A program made the position numbers and the translations under genes. 64,000 nucleotides of DNA, taken from the NCBI RefSeq assembly GCF_014467285.1, contig NZ_NKHR01000009.1:62001-126000 (forward strand), written 5' to 3'. Below are positions 1-9,085 of this stretch, piece after piece. This stretch comes from Xenorhabdus sp014467285. Lineage in GTDB: Bacteria > Pseudomonadota > Gammaproteobacteria > Enterobacterales > Enterobacteriaceae. Under the pieces are notes generated by a model. It ran no database searches, was not told where the DNA came from, and worked only from the letters and a program-made list of their open reading frames with translations. Numbering within the stretch: position 1 is the first letter of the stretch; each line of letters starts with the position of its first letter.

Positions 1-67
1 CGGCTGGGCGTGTTTCCCCACCACTATCTTCAACTTCAATCGAAATATGATTGGCAGTAATTTTCAT
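1..67 (-). CDS. alpha/beta hydrolase, N-terminal fragment cut by window edge
   Basis: Only the first 22 codons are in the window. They begin at the ATG whose complement lies at 65-67 and read MKITANHISIEVEDSGG followed by ETRPA. This opening resembles small alpha/beta-fold hydrolases, in which a beta-strand pair precedes a VLLIMGLG-type oxyanion segment; the catalytic part lies outside the window. The gene points away from yhfZ, so the 545-base spacer separates two divergent units. The family call rests on the N-terminal pattern alone. Confidence 0.45.
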   Translation of the reverse strand, partial: MKITANHISIEVEDSGGETRPA

Positions 68-612
68 AGGTGGCAACCTTTTGATGTATACACTGTATTT
101 TTCAAAAAACAGCTTTATTAACTGCGCCACAGCTAGAAATACATTAGGTATAGATAAAAAACAACTTAAAATATGAAACTAAAATAAAATGCTGAAACAA
201 ACAAGATTTATTACTGCATATAACAACAGAAAAAACCAAGTCTCGATGCTCTTAAACAAAATAAATCCAACAGGATATTTTATTGATTCATATAATAATA
301 ACGTAAAGAATATAAACTAATTATTCTATCACGTGATAAATAGTGTAGCAAAAATCACCATCCAGGAAGAAGAATACAGTGAACAAGCATAGAAATTCCC
401 CCCACATTCCCTATATTCTCCCATGATAGTGATTTTGGCATCATCAGGGCAAAATAAAAATATATCTTCAATATATTGATAATATTAAACTTTATCATTT
501 TTTAAATTTTAATTTTTTTAATAATTGTGATATTAATCCCCTTTCTTTAATTCGCTTGTTGCGGTTTATGTTCAATTTTATGAATATAAATGAGAATGGA
601 TAACAACTTGTA
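68..612. other. AT-rich divergent spacer upstream of the yhf operon
   Basis: No supported gene. The spacer holds the promoters of the leftward hydrolase and of yhfZ. A TGTGA half-site at about 526-530 could be part of a CRP site, but no good second half is visible. A weak promoter-like TTGCGG with a downstream TATGAATAT occurs at about 559-590. Nothing is strong enough to annotate separately. Confidence 0.4.
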
Positions 613-1521
613 ATGATAAGTCAAACATTCATTAAAAAAGAGGGGATTGCACAGGCTTTTCTGGCCCGTTATCTCCTCTCTGAAAAATGTGGTAACCGCC
701 TGAAAACCATTGAGTTACTGGCTAAAGAGTGCGATTTGTCCGTGGGTTTGATGCAAGCAGCATTAAAATCTCTCGAACAGGTGCAGGCGGTTGGAATTAA
801 GCGTCGTGGTCGTAATGGTAGTTTCCTTGCTCAGATAAACCACAAATTGCTTTTGGAATATGCCAATATCGGCAATGTGGTCTGCGCAATGCCTCTTCCT
901 TATACCCGTGCCTATGAAGGGCTGGCAAGTGGTTTAAAAGCTCAATGTGCAGGTGTTCCTTTTTACTTTGCGCATATGCGTGGCTCAGATATCCGCATTG
1001 AATGTTTATTGAATGGTGTTTACGACTTAGCTGTAACATCAAGACTTGCCGCAGAGCAGCACCCAGAAAATAAAGATCTATATATTGCGCTTTCACTAGG
1101 GACACAAAGTTATACAGACAGGCATAGACTAATCTTTCGTCATGGCGAAGTGGAATCCATTCGCCGCGTGGGATTAGACAGTACCTCAGCAGACCAAAAA
1201 ATAATGACAGAGCAATTTTTTGCCGGAAAAGAAATTGAATTGGTCGAGGTCTCTTACCATGAATGCCTGAATCAAATCATCAAAGGCCACATTGATGCGG
1301 CCATCTGGAACGTCGGAGAAGGCCGCGAACTGATAGCACAGGGCCTGATGACGCAACTCCCCGATAACAGCGAATGCTTTATCAAAGCATCTGAAGCCGT
1401 TATCCTTGCCCGTAAGGATAATATCCCCATCCAGCAACTCCTGCATACGATGGTTGATAAGGATGCCTTGCTGACTCATCAACGAAATGTCGTAGCAGGC
1501 ACCATCGAGCCCGTTTATTGA
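613..1521 (+). CDS. yhfZ: YhfZ family transcriptional regulator
   Basis: Putative DNA-binding regulator of the yhf operon. The first ~75 residues are a GntR/DeoR-like winged helix (LLAKECDLSVGLMQAALKSL, then a KRRGRNGSFL wing). The rest resembles a periplasmic-binding-type effector domain (MPLPYTRAYEGLASGLKAQ, then VYDLAVTSRLAA). The length of 302 fits E. coli YhfZ. It is first in the operon and yhfY follows after 54 bases, as in E. coli. The ligand is unknown. The start is the first ATG after a stop; the ribosome site is weak (GAGAATGGA about 15 bases upstream). Confidence 0.85.
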   Translation: MISQTFIKKEGIAQAFLARYLLSEKCGNRLKTIELLAKECDLSVGLMQAALKSLEQVQAVGIKRRGRNGSFLAQINHKLLLEYANIGNVVCAMPLPYTRAYEGLASGLKAQCAGVPFYFAHMRGSDIRIECLLNGVYDLAVTSRLAAEQHPENKDLYIALSLGTQSYTDRHRLIFRHGEVESIRRVGLDSTSADQKIMTEQFFAGKEIELVEVSYHECLNQIIKGHIDAAIWNVGEGRELIAQGLMTQLPDNSECFIKASEAVILARKDNIPIQQLLHTMVDKDALLTHQRNVVAGTIEPVY

Positions 1522-1575
1522 CACTCCGACAAGCAAAATAAATGATTTATTAATACTGGCGTATAACAAAAGTCA

Positions 1576-1938
1576 ATGGTAGAACAACGCTTAACTATCT
1601 TGTTGCAAGGTGGTGTCATAGACCAAGATATCTACGATGACATGCTGAATGTTGTGCATGTTCTGGAAGATATCTGGCGTATCCCTATCCATCACCCACA
1701 AGGCGAAATGGCGCTTACCCATATGGCAAGTGCTTTTATGCGTTCACGTCGCGGTGAAAGAGTCTCTCCTCTGGATAAAGGCATACTGTCAAAAATTGAG
1801 CAGTCTGAATACTACAATCGATTGCTGACAATCCATCGCTCTTTGATAGAAAACTTCAAAGTGAAGCTAGATCCCAACGAAGAAGGCTATCTGTTAGTGA
1901 ATTTATATGGTTTAATGCTTTCGATCGAAAGTGGCTAA
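1576..1938 (+). CDS. yhfY: YhfY, small stand-alone PRD-domain protein
   Basis: A 120-residue protein consisting of one PTS-regulation-like domain with no DNA-binding part. It has the helical pattern and conserved ending (KLDPNEEGYLLVNLYGLMLSIES) of the YhfY family. PRDs normally sense phosphorylation by PTS proteins through histidines; HHPQGEMALTHMASAFMRSRRGE at residues ~39-61 contains the likely histidines. Its presence suggests that the operon is tied to a PTS-like phosphorelay or transporter state. A similar small PRD protein opens the operon at 29170, which supports a shared system type. Confidence 0.8.
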   Translation: MVEQRLTILLQGGVIDQDIYDDMLNVVHVLEDIWRIPIHHPQGEMALTHMASAFMRSRRGERVSPLDKGILSKIEQSEYYNRLLTIHRSLIENFKVKLDPNEEGYLLVNLYGLMLSIESG

Positions 1939-2045
1939 CTTTTGATTCCATTATAAATATTCAAAAAAATGAAGGTTTATTTTCATAGAAAATTTTGATT
2001 CTTACACAGCCTTGCTGCTTTGCAGACAGACATGAAGGGAAGCTT

Positions 2046-3221
2046 ATGTTTATTGACGCACTGAAAAAACAGAACCCCAAATTGATTGAAGTTGCAAAAG
2101 AGCTTTGGCAACAGGGCGTCATTTTGCCAGATACTTACATCATTGATGTCGATCAGGTCTTAAATAATGGACGGCGCTTACTACAGGCCGCAGAGCAGTA
2201 CGGCATTGAACTCTATTTGATGACCAAACAAATCGGGCGCAATCCATGGCTGACCAAGAAATTGGTTGAACTCGGTTATCGCGGAGTTGTCGCTGTCGAT
2301 TTCAGGGAAGCCTATAGCCTGAGCCAGCATGGTATACCACTGTGCCACATCGGCCATTTGGTGCAAACACCGGCACATTTAATCGAAACCATGCTCAGGC
2401 ATAAGCCAGATATCATCACAGTATATTCGCTTGAAAAAGCACAAGCCATTTCGGATGCTGCGGAGAAATTGGGACGAATTCAGCCCGTCATGCTGAAAGT
2501 ATTTGATAAACGAGATATTACTTTCCCCGGCCAGGAAGCGGGTATCACCTTCAGTGAACTCGATGCCACCGTGGATATCTTAAAACACATGCCCGGCATT
2601 AAATTGAGCGGACTGACACATTTCCCTTGTCTGTCATGGGATGAACGATACCAGATAACCTTACCTACCACGAACTTGCTGACCCTCATTCGTGCGAGAA
2701 ACCGACTCGAACAACTCGGAATTAACCTTTCACAAATCAATGCCCCGGCAGCATCAAGCTGTAACACAATACCATTACTGGCTAAATACGGCGCCACCCA
2801 TCTGGAACCGGGCCATGCCTTGACCGGAACTGTCCCCGCCAATATCAGTGGTCAAGAGCCGGAACATGTTGCGATGGTCTATGTCACGGAAGTCTCTCAT
2901 CACCACGATGGCAATAGTTACTGCTATGGTGGCGGTTACTATAAACGCGGGCATATGAAACATGCGCTGATTTTCCCTGAGCACACGATTTCGCCCAAAA
3001 AAGTGCGCATATTGCGATTGGGAGAACCCTGCATTGATTACAATCTCCCACTGTCAGGCACGCATCCTATCGGTAGTCCTGTGATCATGTGTTTCCGCCC
3101 TCAAATTTTCGTGACTCGCAGTGATGTCGCTCTTGTTTCAGGTATCCAATCAGGTTCTCCAAAACTTGAAGGCATTTATGACAGTCAAGGAAATTGGAAA
3201 AATAGTGGCTATCCTAAATAA
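2046..3221 (+). CDS. yhfX: YhfX, alanine racemase-like PLP enzyme
   Basis: Fold-type III PLP enzyme of the YhfX family (391 residues). The amino end PDTYIIDVDQVLNNG followed by ELYLMTKQIGRNP carries the expected Schiff-base lysine in the TKQ motif, as in alanine racemases. Later conserved stretches are LSGLTHFPCL, HLEPGHALTGTVPAN and YCYGGGYYKRGH, which match E. coli YhfX closely. The start at 2046 is chosen because GAAGGGA lies just upstream and the E. coli protein also begins MF(V/I)(E/D)ALK; an in-frame opening from 1995 is longer but less likely. The substrate is unknown; probably an amino acid or amino sugar derivative. Confidence 0.85.
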   Translation: MFIDALKKQNPKLIEVAKELWQQGVILPDTYIIDVDQVLNNGRRLLQAAEQYGIELYLMTKQIGRNPWLTKKLVELGYRGVVAVDFREAYSLSQHGIPLCHIGHLVQTPAHLIETMLRHKPDIITVYSLEKAQAISDAAEKLGRIQPVMLKVFDKRDITFPGQEAGITFSELDATVDILKHMPGIKLSGLTHFPCLSWDERYQITLPTTNLLTLIRARNRLEQLGINLSQINAPAASSCNTIPLLAKYGATHLEPGHALTGTVPANISGQEPEHVAMVYVTEVSHHHDGNSYCYGGGYYKRGHMKHALIFPEHTISPKKVRILRLGEPCIDYNLPLSGTHPIGSPVIMCFRPQIFVTRSDVALVSGIQSGSPKLEGIYDSQGNWKNSGYPK

Positions 3222-3386
3222 TCCCTCAACAGAGGTGTTACATATAATATTATTCCGCCATTGAATAATGTTATTTTCGCTGTAGTGGATTTACCGCATG
3301 ATCCTGAGCAAACATTTTATGGGATACTACAACCAGACTGGGGATACGCCCACACATTCCGCTTCATATTCCTCATCCAGCATTAA
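3222..3386 (+). pseudogene. possible relic in the yhfW slot
   Basis: In E. coli, yhfW (a phosphopentomutase-like metalloenzyme of about 400 residues) lies between yhfX and php. Here only 189 bases separate yhfX from the earliest php start. One frame stays open from the yhfX stop to a stop at 3384-3386 and reads like protein (VIFAVVDLPHDPEQTFYG, then LQPDWGYAHTFRF). It has no start codon and I cannot match it to yhfW, so it may be a relic or chance. What is clear is that no intact yhfW is present. Confidence 0.3.
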
Positions 3387-3410
3387 TGCAGTTGAAGGCA
3401 CACTCGGGCC

Positions 3411-4391
3411 GTGGGATATCAAAGATATCAAGTTAAAAGCCGGGGGTACACACTGCAACATTCATCAGAAAATCAAACCGTAAATCATCATCTGGTAATA
3501 GCAACAAATAACCGCATTGACGCCTCAGGCTATACCTATGTACATGAGCATCTGCATATCGATCTCTCTGGTGCAAAAGGCAGTCTCGATTGCCGATTGG
3601 ATCAATATGATCTGATCGTTGATGAGCTGCATCATCTCTATACCCTTGGGGTAAGGAATATCGTGGAGATGACTAACCGTTACATGGGACGCAATGCGGT
3701 TTTTCTACTGGATTTAATGCGTGATACCCACATCAATATCATCGCCTCGACAGGCTACTATAAACAGCCCTTCTTTCCGGCCCATTTCAGTGAATTGAGT
3801 GTACAGACGATCGCCGATGATATGATCTCAGAGATCGAAATCGGCATTGATGGTACCGAATTAAAAGCCGGGGTGATCGCAGAGATAGGCTCCAGCCTCG
3901 GGCAAATCACCGAAAATGAGAAAAAAGTATTTGCCGCCGCCGCACTGGCACATCAGGCCACAGGTTGCTCCATTTCCACCCACACCACATTGAGTACAAT
4001 GGGACTCGAACAATTGACACTGCTGGAAGGATTTGGCGTATCCCCTGAGCATGTGGCTATCGGCCATTGTGACCTTAAAGATAATCTGGATACCATCATC
4101 CCGCTGCTGGACGCCGGGGCATGGGTACAATTCGATACAATCGGCAAAAATAATTACTACCCAGACAGCCGACGCATTGCCATGTTGCAGGAAATTGCCA
4201 AGTTTGGGTTACTTGAGCGAGTCATGCTTTCCCAAGATATCACTCGCCGCTCTCATTTAAAAAGCAATGGAGGAAATGGGTTCGACTACCTGTTAACCGT
4301 ATTCGTTCCTATGTTGCTGGAAGCGGGTTTTTCCCAAACGCAGATAGACCAAATGCTACGTGATAATCCTGTACGATTTTTCCAACGTTGA
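3411..4391 (+). CDS. php: Php, phosphotriesterase-like amidohydrolase
   Basis: Binuclear metal hydrolase of the phosphotriesterase homology family. HEHLHID near residue 45 gives the HxH metal ligands, LKAGVIAEIG the bridging lysine, STHTT and GHCDLKDN further ligands, and LSQDITRRSH the catalytic aspartate. The body aligns with E. coli Php (292 residues) from about residue 37. The only standard in-frame start is GTG at 3411, without a visible ribosome site; it adds about 34 residues the family does not have. No ATG, GTG or TTG lies nearer the expected start, so translation may be impaired or begin at a rare codon near 3514. The true substrate is not known. Confidence 0.75.
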   Translation: MGYQRYQVKSRGYTLQHSSENQTVNHHLVIATNNRIDASGYTYVHEHLHIDLSGAKGSLDCRLDQYDLIVDELHHLYTLGVRNIVEMTNRYMGRNAVFLLDLMRDTHINIIASTGYYKQPFFPAHFSELSVQTIADDMISEIEIGIDGTELKAGVIAEIGSSLGQITENEKKVFAAAALAHQATGCSISTHTTLSTMGLEQLTLLEGFGVSPEHVAIGHCDLKDNLDTIIPLLDAGAWVQFDTIGKNNYYPDSRRIAMLQEIAKFGLLERVMLSQDITRRSHLKSNGGNGFDYLLTVFVPMLLEAGFSQTQIDQMLRDNPVRFFQR

Positions 4392-4510
4392 GTTTTCCAA
4401 AGCAAGGTTTTCAAGAACAAGGTTTTTAAAAAAACGCGTTCAGGAAAAAATAGAAAAAAAATAATTTTTAAAAGCAATCCGATAGAAGATACAAAGAGAG
4501 GGATAACAGC

Positions 4511-4873
4511 ATGAGATTTGTCATTGGTGGACAAATAGAAAAAGAGGCGATAGCTGAGAATATTCGTCAATTAGCAGGAGATAAAGCGACTTCCATTACA
4601 GTCATGAATGACATCGAAGCAGCTATGGCAATTAAAAATGGCGAAGCAGATTACTACCTTGGCGCATGCAACACCGGTGGTGGTGGTGCATTAGCAATCG
4701 CAATCGCCCTTATCGGCTTCGAACAATGTGCCACCATAGGCATGCCGGGTAAGATTCTGTCTGATGACGAAATTATTGCTCACGTGAAAGCAGGTAAAAA
4801 AGCATTTGGTTTCACAGGGCAAGATATTGAGATCGTCCTGCCAGTGATAATTAACACCATCATCTCACTATAA
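4511..4873 (+). CDS. yhfU: YhfU, small glycine-rich protein (DUF2620)
   Basis: A 120-residue soluble protein of the YhfU/DUF2620 family with a strong GAGAGGG ribosome site. Its centre reads GEADYYLGACNTGGGGALA, a glycine loop with a cysteine at its start. It ends in a hydrophobic helix. Its gene abuts the membrane protein gene yhfT (10-base gap), so a cytoplasmic partner of YhfT is the simplest guess. The central motif resembles that of the SFCGS protein at 29528 (EQADLGISFCGSGGAGAI). Function unknown. Confidence 0.8.
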   Translation: MRFVIGGQIEKEAIAENIRQLAGDKATSITVMNDIEAAMAIKNGEADYYLGACNTGGGGALAIAIALIGFEQCATIGMPGKILSDDEIIAHVKAGKKAFGFTGQDIEIVLPVIINTIISL

Positions 4874-4883
4874 GGAGCCTATC

Positions 4884-6233
4884 ATGCAGCATCTCCATGA
4901 TTTCCTGCTCAGATTGATGGAAGTTGATCCTTTCAAAGCGGGATTATTGGCAGCCATCGGGGCTATTGCCGCCATGATGGCAAACCGCGGTATCGCAGTT
5001 TTCCATGATGGCCTGCGTCCTCTATTGCCTGAGTACCTTGAAGGACGGATGAGCCGAAAAGTACTCGCCGCAACCAGCTTCGCCCTGAGCATTGGTTTAG
5101 TTGTCGGTTTTGGTATTCCCTTTTCACTCACCGCTCCCATTGTGCTGGTTCACAGTCTGTTACTCGGCACTGACATGATTGGCATCTGGTGTGCCAACAG
5201 CCGAAGAGGCTTTATCGCCTCTGGTATCATCGGCGCCCTGTATGCCATTGCCTTGCTGGCCGGCCTGCGTTCGGTGGTAGAACTGTTTGCGATGCTGCCC
5301 GTCAATTTTACTGATGACCTCAAAAAAGTGGGTGATCCGATTGTGGCTTGCTTTGCCCTATTCCCTGCCATGGTCGTCGGTTATCAATATGGCTATCGCA
5401 AAGGTCTATTGGTCATGCTCACTGCACTGGTTGGCTATCTGGCCACCAAAGCCATCGGCCCATTGAGTTTTGGCGGCATGATCGAAAAACCCGTCAGCAT
5501 TGACCCTAACGGCGCTGCATTGCTGCTATCGATGATTGCCATGTTCTACTTTGCGATGCGCGAGCGGCCCGCTCAATCGACAGCGCAAAAAGGCGCCAAT
5601 GAAGTCTTGGTCGGCCTGTTCTCGACCCGTATAGAACGCATCCAGAAAAACAAGTGGCTACTGATTCTGTGTGGTGGCCTGACCGCCAGTGCGGCAACCA
5701 TGTCTTTCAGCCTGCTGGCGGAAGGCCCGGTTTCCTTGCAACTGATGGCGCAAGGCGAGCAGACAAACGCATTACTGGTCGCATTGGCACGTGCCATTGG
5801 TTTTATTCCATTAGTGGGCACAACAGCGATAGCGACCGGGGTTTACAGTCCGAATGGCATGAAATTCGTATTTGTGGCGGGGCTGGCGACCAGTAACCCG
5901 TGGATTGCCTTTGTTGCGGGTGGTATCACCATGTTCATTGAAATCCAACTGCTGGCGAAAATTGCTATCTGGCTGGATAAATACCCTGGCGTGAAAGCGT
6001 GTAGCGGACACATTCGTACCGCGATCACCAAAATGCTCGAAGTGGCCTTGCTGGTTGGTGCTATGATTGCCTCCAACGCCATTCTGCCGGGAATGGGCTT
6101 TATGATCGTGGCGGGTATCTACCTGCTCAACCGTACCTCTAAACGTCCTTTAGTGGAAATGGCGATCGGTCCGATCGCAACCATTACCGTAGGTATTCTT
6201 GCGAACTTGCTCTTTCTGCTGGGAATAAAATAA
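4884..6233 (+). CDS. yhfT: YhfT, polytopic inner-membrane protein, putative transporter
   Basis: A 449-residue protein of the YhfT family with about ten to twelve hydrophobic segments (for example LLAAIGAIAAMMANRGIAV, GFIASGIIGALYAIALLAG, ATITVGILANLLFLLG). A polar middle region (RERPAQSTAQKGANEVLVG, about residues 228-246) probably forms a cytoplasmic loop joining two halves. AAGGAG lies nine bases before the ATG. It is the only transporter-like protein in the operon, so it presumably brings in the substrate handled by Php, YhfX and YhfS. No transport family with known substrate is recognised. Confidence 0.8.
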   Translation: MQHLHDFLLRLMEVDPFKAGLLAAIGAIAAMMANRGIAVFHDGLRPLLPEYLEGRMSRKVLAATSFALSIGLVVGFGIPFSLTAPIVLVHSLLLGTDMIGIWCANSRRGFIASGIIGALYAIALLAGLRSVVELFAMLPVNFTDDLKKVGDPIVACFALFPAMVVGYQYGYRKGLLVMLTALVGYLATKAIGPLSFGGMIEKPVSIDPNGAALLLSMIAMFYFAMRERPAQSTAQKGANEVLVGLFSTRIERIQKNKWLLILCGGLTASAATMSFSLLAEGPVSLQLMAQGEQTNALLVALARAIGFIPLVGTTAIATGVYSPNGMKFVFVAGLATSNPWIAFVAGGITMFIEIQLLAKIAIWLDKYPGVKACSGHIRTAITKMLEVALLVGAMIASNAILPGMGFMIVAGIYLLNRTSKRPLVEMAIGPIATITVGILANLLFLLGIK

Positions 6234-6237
6234 GAAA

Positions 6238-7326
6238 ATGAAAACCTATCCATTGCAAAGCATGACGATGGCACAAGCACAACGGCAGCAATTCAAGCTG
6301 GTGGATATTATCTGTCGTCACTTTCCGGGGGCTGATTTTCTTTCGCAAGGTGATCTGGGCTTAGTCCCAGATCTACACCAGCCACGAATGACCCGACGTA
6401 TTGAGGCAGTAATTGCGGAGTTTTTTGGCGCTGAAACAGCAGCCTTTGTCAATGGAGCAGGAACCGGCGCATTACGTGCGGGGCTGGCCGCCTTAGTCAG
6501 CCCCAATTCAACGCTGCTTGTACATAATGCGCCCATTTACCCCACCACCAAAGTATCGATTGAACAAATGGGGCTACACATCGTTAAGGCGGATTTCAAT
6601 CACCCGGAACAAATTGTGGCTGCCATCCGGCAATACCAACCTGTGGCCTGTCTTGTTCAGCACACACGCCAGAAGATATCTGACAGCTACTCCCTGCAAG
6701 CAGTGATTGACACGCTGAATCAATATCACATTCCTTCAATAGTGGACGATAATTATGCGGTTATGAAAGTGGCACAGATTGGTTGTGAGTATGGCGCAAC
6801 ACTTTCCACATTCTCTTGTTTTAAATTATTGGGACCACAAGGGATTGGAATTGTTGTCGGAGAACAGGCAATCATTGATAACCTTCGCCACAGCATGTAT
6901 TCCGGCGGCTGCCAGATACAAGGTTATCAGGCAATGGAAGCCTTGCGGGGTATGGTATTCGCTCCCGTCATACACGCAGTGCAGGCAGAAGTTAATGACG
7001 AACTGGTCGCACGCTTGAATCAAGGGGAGTTGCCACAAGTGAAACAGGCATTCCTCGCCAATGCCCAATCAAAAGTCCTGCTAGTGGAATTTTACGAACC
7101 GATTGCAGAAAGGATACTCAACGCAGCCCATACATTCGGAGCACTGCCTTATCCGGTAGGCGCAGAATCAAAATTTGAAATCCCTCCCCTGTTTTACCGC
7201 ATTTCTGGTACCTTTCGCCAAACAGATCCTACACTGGAACACCGTATGATCCGCATTAACCCCAATCGCAGCGGAGCAGATACCGTGATACGCATTTTAC
7301 GAGAAAGCTGCCAGTTGAAAAGTTAA
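6238..7326 (+). CDS. yhfS: YhfS, PLP-dependent aminotransferase-like protein
   Basis: Fold-type I PLP enzyme, 362 residues, last gene of the operon and four bases after yhfT. VNGAGTGALRAGL near 71-83 is the phosphate-binding loop, IVDDNYAV near 168-175 supplies the aspartate for the pyridine ring, and FSCFKLLGPQGIG places the Schiff-base lysine at 196. The family resembles cystathionine lyase-type and aromatic beta-lyase enzymes, and E. coli YhfS has no assigned reaction. With YhfX it gives the operon two PLP enzymes of different folds, which points to an amino compound as substrate. Confidence 0.82.
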   Translation: MKTYPLQSMTMAQAQRQQFKLVDIICRHFPGADFLSQGDLGLVPDLHQPRMTRRIEAVIAEFFGAETAAFVNGAGTGALRAGLAALVSPNSTLLVHNAPIYPTTKVSIEQMGLHIVKADFNHPEQIVAAIRQYQPVACLVQHTRQKISDSYSLQAVIDTLNQYHIPSIVDDNYAVMKVAQIGCEYGATLSTFSCFKLLGPQGIGIVVGEQAIIDNLRHSMYSGGCQIQGYQAMEALRGMVFAPVIHAVQAEVNDELVARLNQGELPQVKQAFLANAQSKVLLVEFYEPIAERILNAAHTFGALPYPVGAESKFEIPPLFYRISGTFRQTDPTLEHRMIRINPNRSGADTVIRILRESCQLKS

Positions 7327-7385
7327 AAATGTAAGAAAAGCGATACCTGAAAAGAAAACTGTTGAATTGATATATAGAAAAAATA

Positions 7386-7516
7386 TAACGCCTGATTATC
7401 ATTAAGAAATTAATCAATCTATCACCTTCTGTTATTACATTACATAAGGTATTTCATCTGTTTTTATTATCTACCCATGACTTGGATTAACAATACCAAA
7501 ACAGAATCAGGCGTTA
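7386..7516. repeat. 131-base inverted-repeat element, possible MITE
   Basis: TAACGCCTGATT at 7386-7397 is matched exactly by its reverse complement AATCAGGCGTTA at 7505-7516, with 107 AT-rich bases between. If the outer TA is a target duplication, the ends are 10-base perfect terminal repeats, as in mariner/IS630-type miniature elements. It lies in the 442-base spacer between yhfS and the glycosyltransferase gene and holds no ORF. A large hairpin in the yhfS 3' region is the alternative. Confidence 0.4.
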
Positions 7517-7768
7517 ATAAATTAATTTATTCCATATAACTATTAGCATCTAACTTACCTTTGGTCAATTTATTTTACTGCCATAATCACGATTCAGTTC
7601 TTATTTTTCAAATAATAGTCAGTCAAAATTTAGATGTCATTTCATAATATCGAACTGTTAAACAATATTGATTATTTCTACCGTGACAAGCATCACAAAA
7701 ATATAATAACAATACGTTAATATACCATTAATACTGTATTTGATTATTTATCTCAAGCAGGAGCATAA

Positions 7769-8917
7769 ATGATGAACATACCCAAAAAAATCCATTATTT
7801 CTGGACTGGGAATAACATACCAGAAGAAAACTTGAGAAAGATTTTAAACATTAAATATCAAAACCCAGGTTTTGAAGTTAACATCTGGGGAGAAAAAAAT
7901 ATTCAATCATTAGTTATTAACACATTAAGAAAAATAAAACTTAAATATCAGGATACGGATTTTGATCTTGGAGAGATACCCGTTAATTTTAATTATAGAA
8001 ATATTGAAACTACTTTCAGTTTCCTACGCCAACAAGCTTTTTATCTGAATTCCATTCAAGATCCAATGTTGAATTGTTTAAGTTATTTTAACAAAAGAAA
8101 AAAAGATGCCGATAACACAAGGCGTTATGGAGATTATGTTGATTTAATCAATTACTTACAACATATATATCATCTTAATTTAATGGGCAATTATCATAAT
8201 TATGCAACATCCAGTGATCTTGCACGCTTAACCATTTTATATATGGAAGGAGGAATATATCTGGATGCGGATGTCGAGTTATATGACTCAGATTTAAAAA
8301 ATATGCTTGATAGAAAAAATGCCAAATTTGACGATTTACAGCTTCGGTCAAGTATAGGTTTAGGCGATAATTCTGGGTTAGGCTGGTCTGCAACTCCGTA
8401 TACTCGCTTTGGAAATGCGATTATTGCCTCCCTTCCTCAATCAAAAGCGATTTTTAATCTATTAATAAAAATGGCTATTATGATAAAAAAACATCACCTT
8501 TCCATTCAAATGTATGAATCCCCAAAAGCCGATGAATTTAGTCAAATAAAAAGATTCAATAAATACCATGAAGTAGATAAGAGAGTCGATTTGGCACTAA
8601 AATTAAACAAAACTCATCAAATAAATCTGGATACGAGGTGTGGTATACAAGATCCGGTATGGAGAACAGGCTTTGATCCTGATGATGCCAATGATAAATT
8701 TTCTCGTGAATTGAGGCGAATTGATTATACGGTAAAAATGACTGGCCCAACGTTTATTGATAATTACCTTAATCCCGGCTTAGGGATAAATTTCCCCAAA
8801 AAATACCAACTTAAATCTAGAATTAAAAACGATAGCGTTTTTAAAAATGTCAATGATGAAGGAGATTGGTCTAATCTTAAAAAGAAAAAATACGCAGATG
8901 AAGATCCGTTTACTTAA
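7769..8917 (+). CDS. TcdA/TcdB-like glycosyltransferase, putative effector toxin
   Basis: A 382-residue glycosyltransferase of the clostridial-toxin/PaTox-like GT-A type. IPKKIHYFWTG at 4-14 holds the nucleotide-stacking tryptophan (W12). SSDLARLTILYMEGGIYLDADV at 148-169 gives D150, R153, D166 and D168; this spacing (+3, +16, +18) is the same as in TcdB (D270, R273, D286, D288). The last two form the DxD metal/UDP-sugar site. There is no signal peptide or translocation domain, so export would need a secretion system. AT-rich composition and isolation from neighbours suggest acquisition. The host target is unknown; Rho GTPases are the precedent. Confidence 0.75.
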   Translation: MMNIPKKIHYFWTGNNIPEENLRKILNIKYQNPGFEVNIWGEKNIQSLVINTLRKIKLKYQDTDFDLGEIPVNFNYRNIETTFSFLRQQAFYLNSIQDPMLNCLSYFNKRKKDADNTRRYGDYVDLINYLQHIYHLNLMGNYHNYATSSDLARLTILYMEGGIYLDADVELYDSDLKNMLDRKNAKFDDLQLRSSIGLGDNSGLGWSATPYTRFGNAIIASLPQSKAIFNLLIKMAIMIKKHHLSIQMYESPKADEFSQIKRFNKYHEVDKRVDLALKLNKTHQINLDTRCGIQDPVWRTGFDPDDANDKFSRELRRIDYTVKMTGPTFIDNYLNPGLGINFPKKYQLKSRIKNDSVFKNVNDEGDWSNLKKKKYADEDPFT

Positions 8918-9085
8918 AACCTAATGGGGTAGGCTGTTAAATGCGATTGTTGTTGCCAACTTGAGCATAGTGCAAATACAGAGTGTTTTGATAGCGTGCC
9001 ATTACGACAAAATTGGTAATAAGGAAAAAGTAGGTGAAAAATAATTTAATAGGTACAATGAACTTAGATAAAATCTTACGGGTGA

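Noticed and set aside
3298..3483. 61-codon frame before php
   Set aside because: It overlaps the php opening in another frame, has no ribosome site and no recognisable product.
4395..4450. CAAGGTTTT-type short repeats between php and yhfU
   Set aside because: Two or three imperfect copies in A/T-rich DNA; too weak to call a repeat element or regulatory site.
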